Shown here: piece after piece, positions 32,288-32,994 of the stretch | Numbering within the stretch: the first letter of the stretch is position 1 | Layout of the letters: the number at the start of each line of letters is the position of its first letter | NCBI GenBank assembly: GCA_902781305.1 | Contig: CACZIV010000021.1 | Span: forward strand, 1 to 32,994 | DNA length: 32,994 nt | Direction: 5' to 3' | Origin: Pseudoselenomonas ruminantium | GTDB lineage: Bacteria; Bacillota; Negativicutes; Selenomonadales; Selenomonadaceae | Position numbers and translations under genes: made by a program | Notes under the pieces: generated by a model | Seen by the model: the letters and a program-made list of their open reading frames with translations, nothing else | The model's database searches: none | What the model was told of the DNA's origin: nothing

Positions 32288-32542
32288 ATGAAGGCAACTA
32301 CACTTACAATGCGGGTTGACCCCATGCTTAAAGAACAGGCAGAAGCATTATGCGCCGAAATGGGGCTGACGCTTTCAACAGCGTACACCATGTTCTTAAA
32401 GGCAATGGTACGGACACGCTCGATTCCTTTTCCGATAACCGCTGACCCGTTCTATAGCAAAAAGAACCAGGCATATCTTGCCGAATCCATAGCAGAACTG
32501 GAAGCAGGCGGCGGAGAGGAGCACGAGCTCATTGATGTGTAA
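32288..32542 (+). CDS. dinJ: RelB/DinJ-family antitoxin
   Basis: This 84-residue protein has an N-terminal ribbon-helix-helix DNA-binding domain (TTLTMRVDPMLKEQAEALC, then MGLTLSTAYTMFLKAM), typical of DinJ/RelB antitoxins, and a flexible acidic tail that wraps the toxin. It neutralises the toxin encoded next and represses the operon. AAAAGGAGG lies just before the ATG. The two genes overlap by 8 bases. Confidence 0.88.
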   Translation: MKATTLTMRVDPMLKEQAEALCAEMGLTLSTAYTMFLKAMVRTRSIPFPITADPFYSKKNQAYLAESIAELEAGGGEEHELIDV

Positions 32543-32792
32543 AAAATGGTCTGGTCGTGCATGGCAGGAATATTTGGACTGGCAGCTGGAAGACAAGAAG
32601 ACTGTAAAACGGATAAACGCTCTGATAAAGAGCGTAGAGCGCGATGGCGTGCTGGAAGGTATCGGCAAGCCTGAACCACTTAAACATAATCTGCAGGGCT
32701 GGTTCAGCCGGCGGATTGATGACGAAAACAGGCTGGTATATCGCGTAAAAGAAACCACCATAGAGATTGCCCAGTGTAAAGGGCATTATTAA
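32535..32792 (+). CDS. yoeB: YoeB/Txe-family mRNA interferase toxin
   Basis: This 85-residue protein closely follows the YoeB pattern: WSGRAWQEYLDWQ at the N-terminus, GIGKPEPLKHNLQGWFSRRIDDENRLVYRV in the core (cut in two here: catalytic Glu in GKPEP and Arg in RLVYR), and the terminal His-Tyr (GHY). YoeB binds the ribosome and cuts mRNA. The ATG at 32535 lies inside the antitoxin gene, which is the usual overlapped arrangement. An adjacent TTG at 32532 is an alternative start. Confidence 0.88.
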   Translation: MCKKWSGRAWQEYLDWQLEDKKTVKRINALIKSVERDGVLEGIGKPEPLKHNLQGWFSRRIDDENRLVYRVKETTIEIAQCKGHY

Positions 32793-32814
32793 AGGGGCTG
32801 TTGCACTGATATGC

Positions 32815-32861
32815 TCCCCCTATGAGAGACAGTAAAAAATAAAACTGTCATCATAGGGGGA
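32815..32861 (+). promoter_or_regulatory. hairpin that hides the transposase ribosome binding site
   Basis: TCCCCCTATGA (32815-32825) and TCATAGGGGGA (32851-32861) pair perfectly, with an inner GACAG and CTGTC stem. The only good ribosome binding site for the transposase (AGGGGGA) is in the 3' arm, eight bases before its ATG. A read-through transcript from outside would fold and hide the site, a known way for insertion sequences to limit transposition. Confidence 0.75.
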
Positions 32862-32868
32862 TTTTTCT

Positions 32869-32994
32869 ATGCCAAACAAACAGAAAGTCGCAATGGAAGA
32901 AAAAGTAGAATATGTACGAGCTTATCTGCGCGGAGAAATTACTCAAGGTAGGATTAGCAAAGCAGCAGGAGTAAGCCTGGCCTCAGTACAAGTG
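32869..32994 (+). CDS. transposase N-terminus (HTH, IS3/OrfA-type), partial
   Basis: The 42 codons present read MPNKQKVAMEEKVEYVRAYL and onward, with a Lys/Glu-rich helix and then GRISKAAGVSLASVQ, the recognition part of a helix-turn-helix as in IS3-type OrfA proteins. The frame is open to the window edge. It is not the same sequence as the remnant at 6006-7008. Confidence 0.7.
   Translation, partial: MPNKQKVAMEEKVEYVRAYLRGEITQGRISKAAGVSLASVQV

Larger units (their letters stand above)
32797..32994 (+). mobile_element. left end of an insertion sequence, truncated by window edge
   Basis: Directly after the toxin gene come a non-coding end, a strong hairpin and the start of an HTH transposase. 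The element runs off the window, so its other end and terminal repeats cannot be checked. Its left terminus lies between about 32797 and 32815. Confidence 0.65.

Overview
The window looks like a chromosomal stretch from a diderm, Firmicute-type anaerobe, most likely of the Selenomonas/Mitsuokella group (Negativicutes). This is inferred from strong GGAGG-type ribosome binding sites, frequent GTG/TTG starts, a HydE hydrogenase maturase, a TrbJ/VirB5-like Gram-negative-style conjugation relic and many small secreted proteins. No rRNA, tRNA or CRISPR array was seen. Most genes are ordinary accessory or metabolic genes, broken by several worn mobile-DNA scars.

Layout. Positions 1-4560 hold small genes: a coiled-coil protein, two NGDRN-type secreted proteins, a SIMPL-domain protein, an AT-rich GIY-YIG nuclease with eleven 17-residue repeats, a TrbJ/VirB5-like fragment and a small Cys-rich protein. 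Positions 4692-8274 hold an AAA/DUF4143 ATPase, an IS3-family remnant truncated at both ends, and a methyltransferase-STAS fusion whose end appears clipped. Positions 8429-14496 hold an HxxxDG acyltransferase-like protein, an SLC13/DASS anion transporter behind a strong promoter and candidate attenuator, a beheaded Rrf2 regulator next to structured non-coding DNA, and a gamma-glutamyl hydrolase plus amino-acid permease operon. Positions 14825-18153 hold a small secreted protein, a LytTR regulator/GHKL kinase pair and a thioredoxin-fold protein without CxxC. Positions 18298-22041 hold a DUF6033-like protein and a MoxR ATPase/VWA protein pair. Positions 22328-27667 hold a DUF1294 membrane protein, an ADP-ribosyltransferase-like protein, a nicotinamidase-like hydrolase, a methyltransferase overlapping hydE, a small membrane protein, NudC and a secreted C39-like protease. 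Positions 27723-30878 hold an AbrB-type membrane protein, tandem leader/terminator structures, an unknown protein and a sodium:solute symporter. Positions 30989-32994 are mobile again: a tyrosine integrase, a DinJ/YoeB toxin-antitoxin pair and the left end of an insertion sequence that runs off the window.

How the genes may work together. The clear functional units are the LytTR/GHKL two-component system, the MoxR-VWA pair, the hydrolase-permease operon, the toxin-antitoxin pair and nudC with the C39-like protease. The ADP-ribosyltransferase-like, nicotinamidase-like and NudC genes suggest a loose NAD-turnover neighbourhood, which is inference only. A repeated regulatory design stands out: a sigma-70-type promoter, a short untranslated leader, an intrinsic terminator, then the gene. 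In three of these leaders a small stem with a six-base AAAGGN loop is nested into the upstream arm of the terminator, which is the most attractive undescribed signal here.
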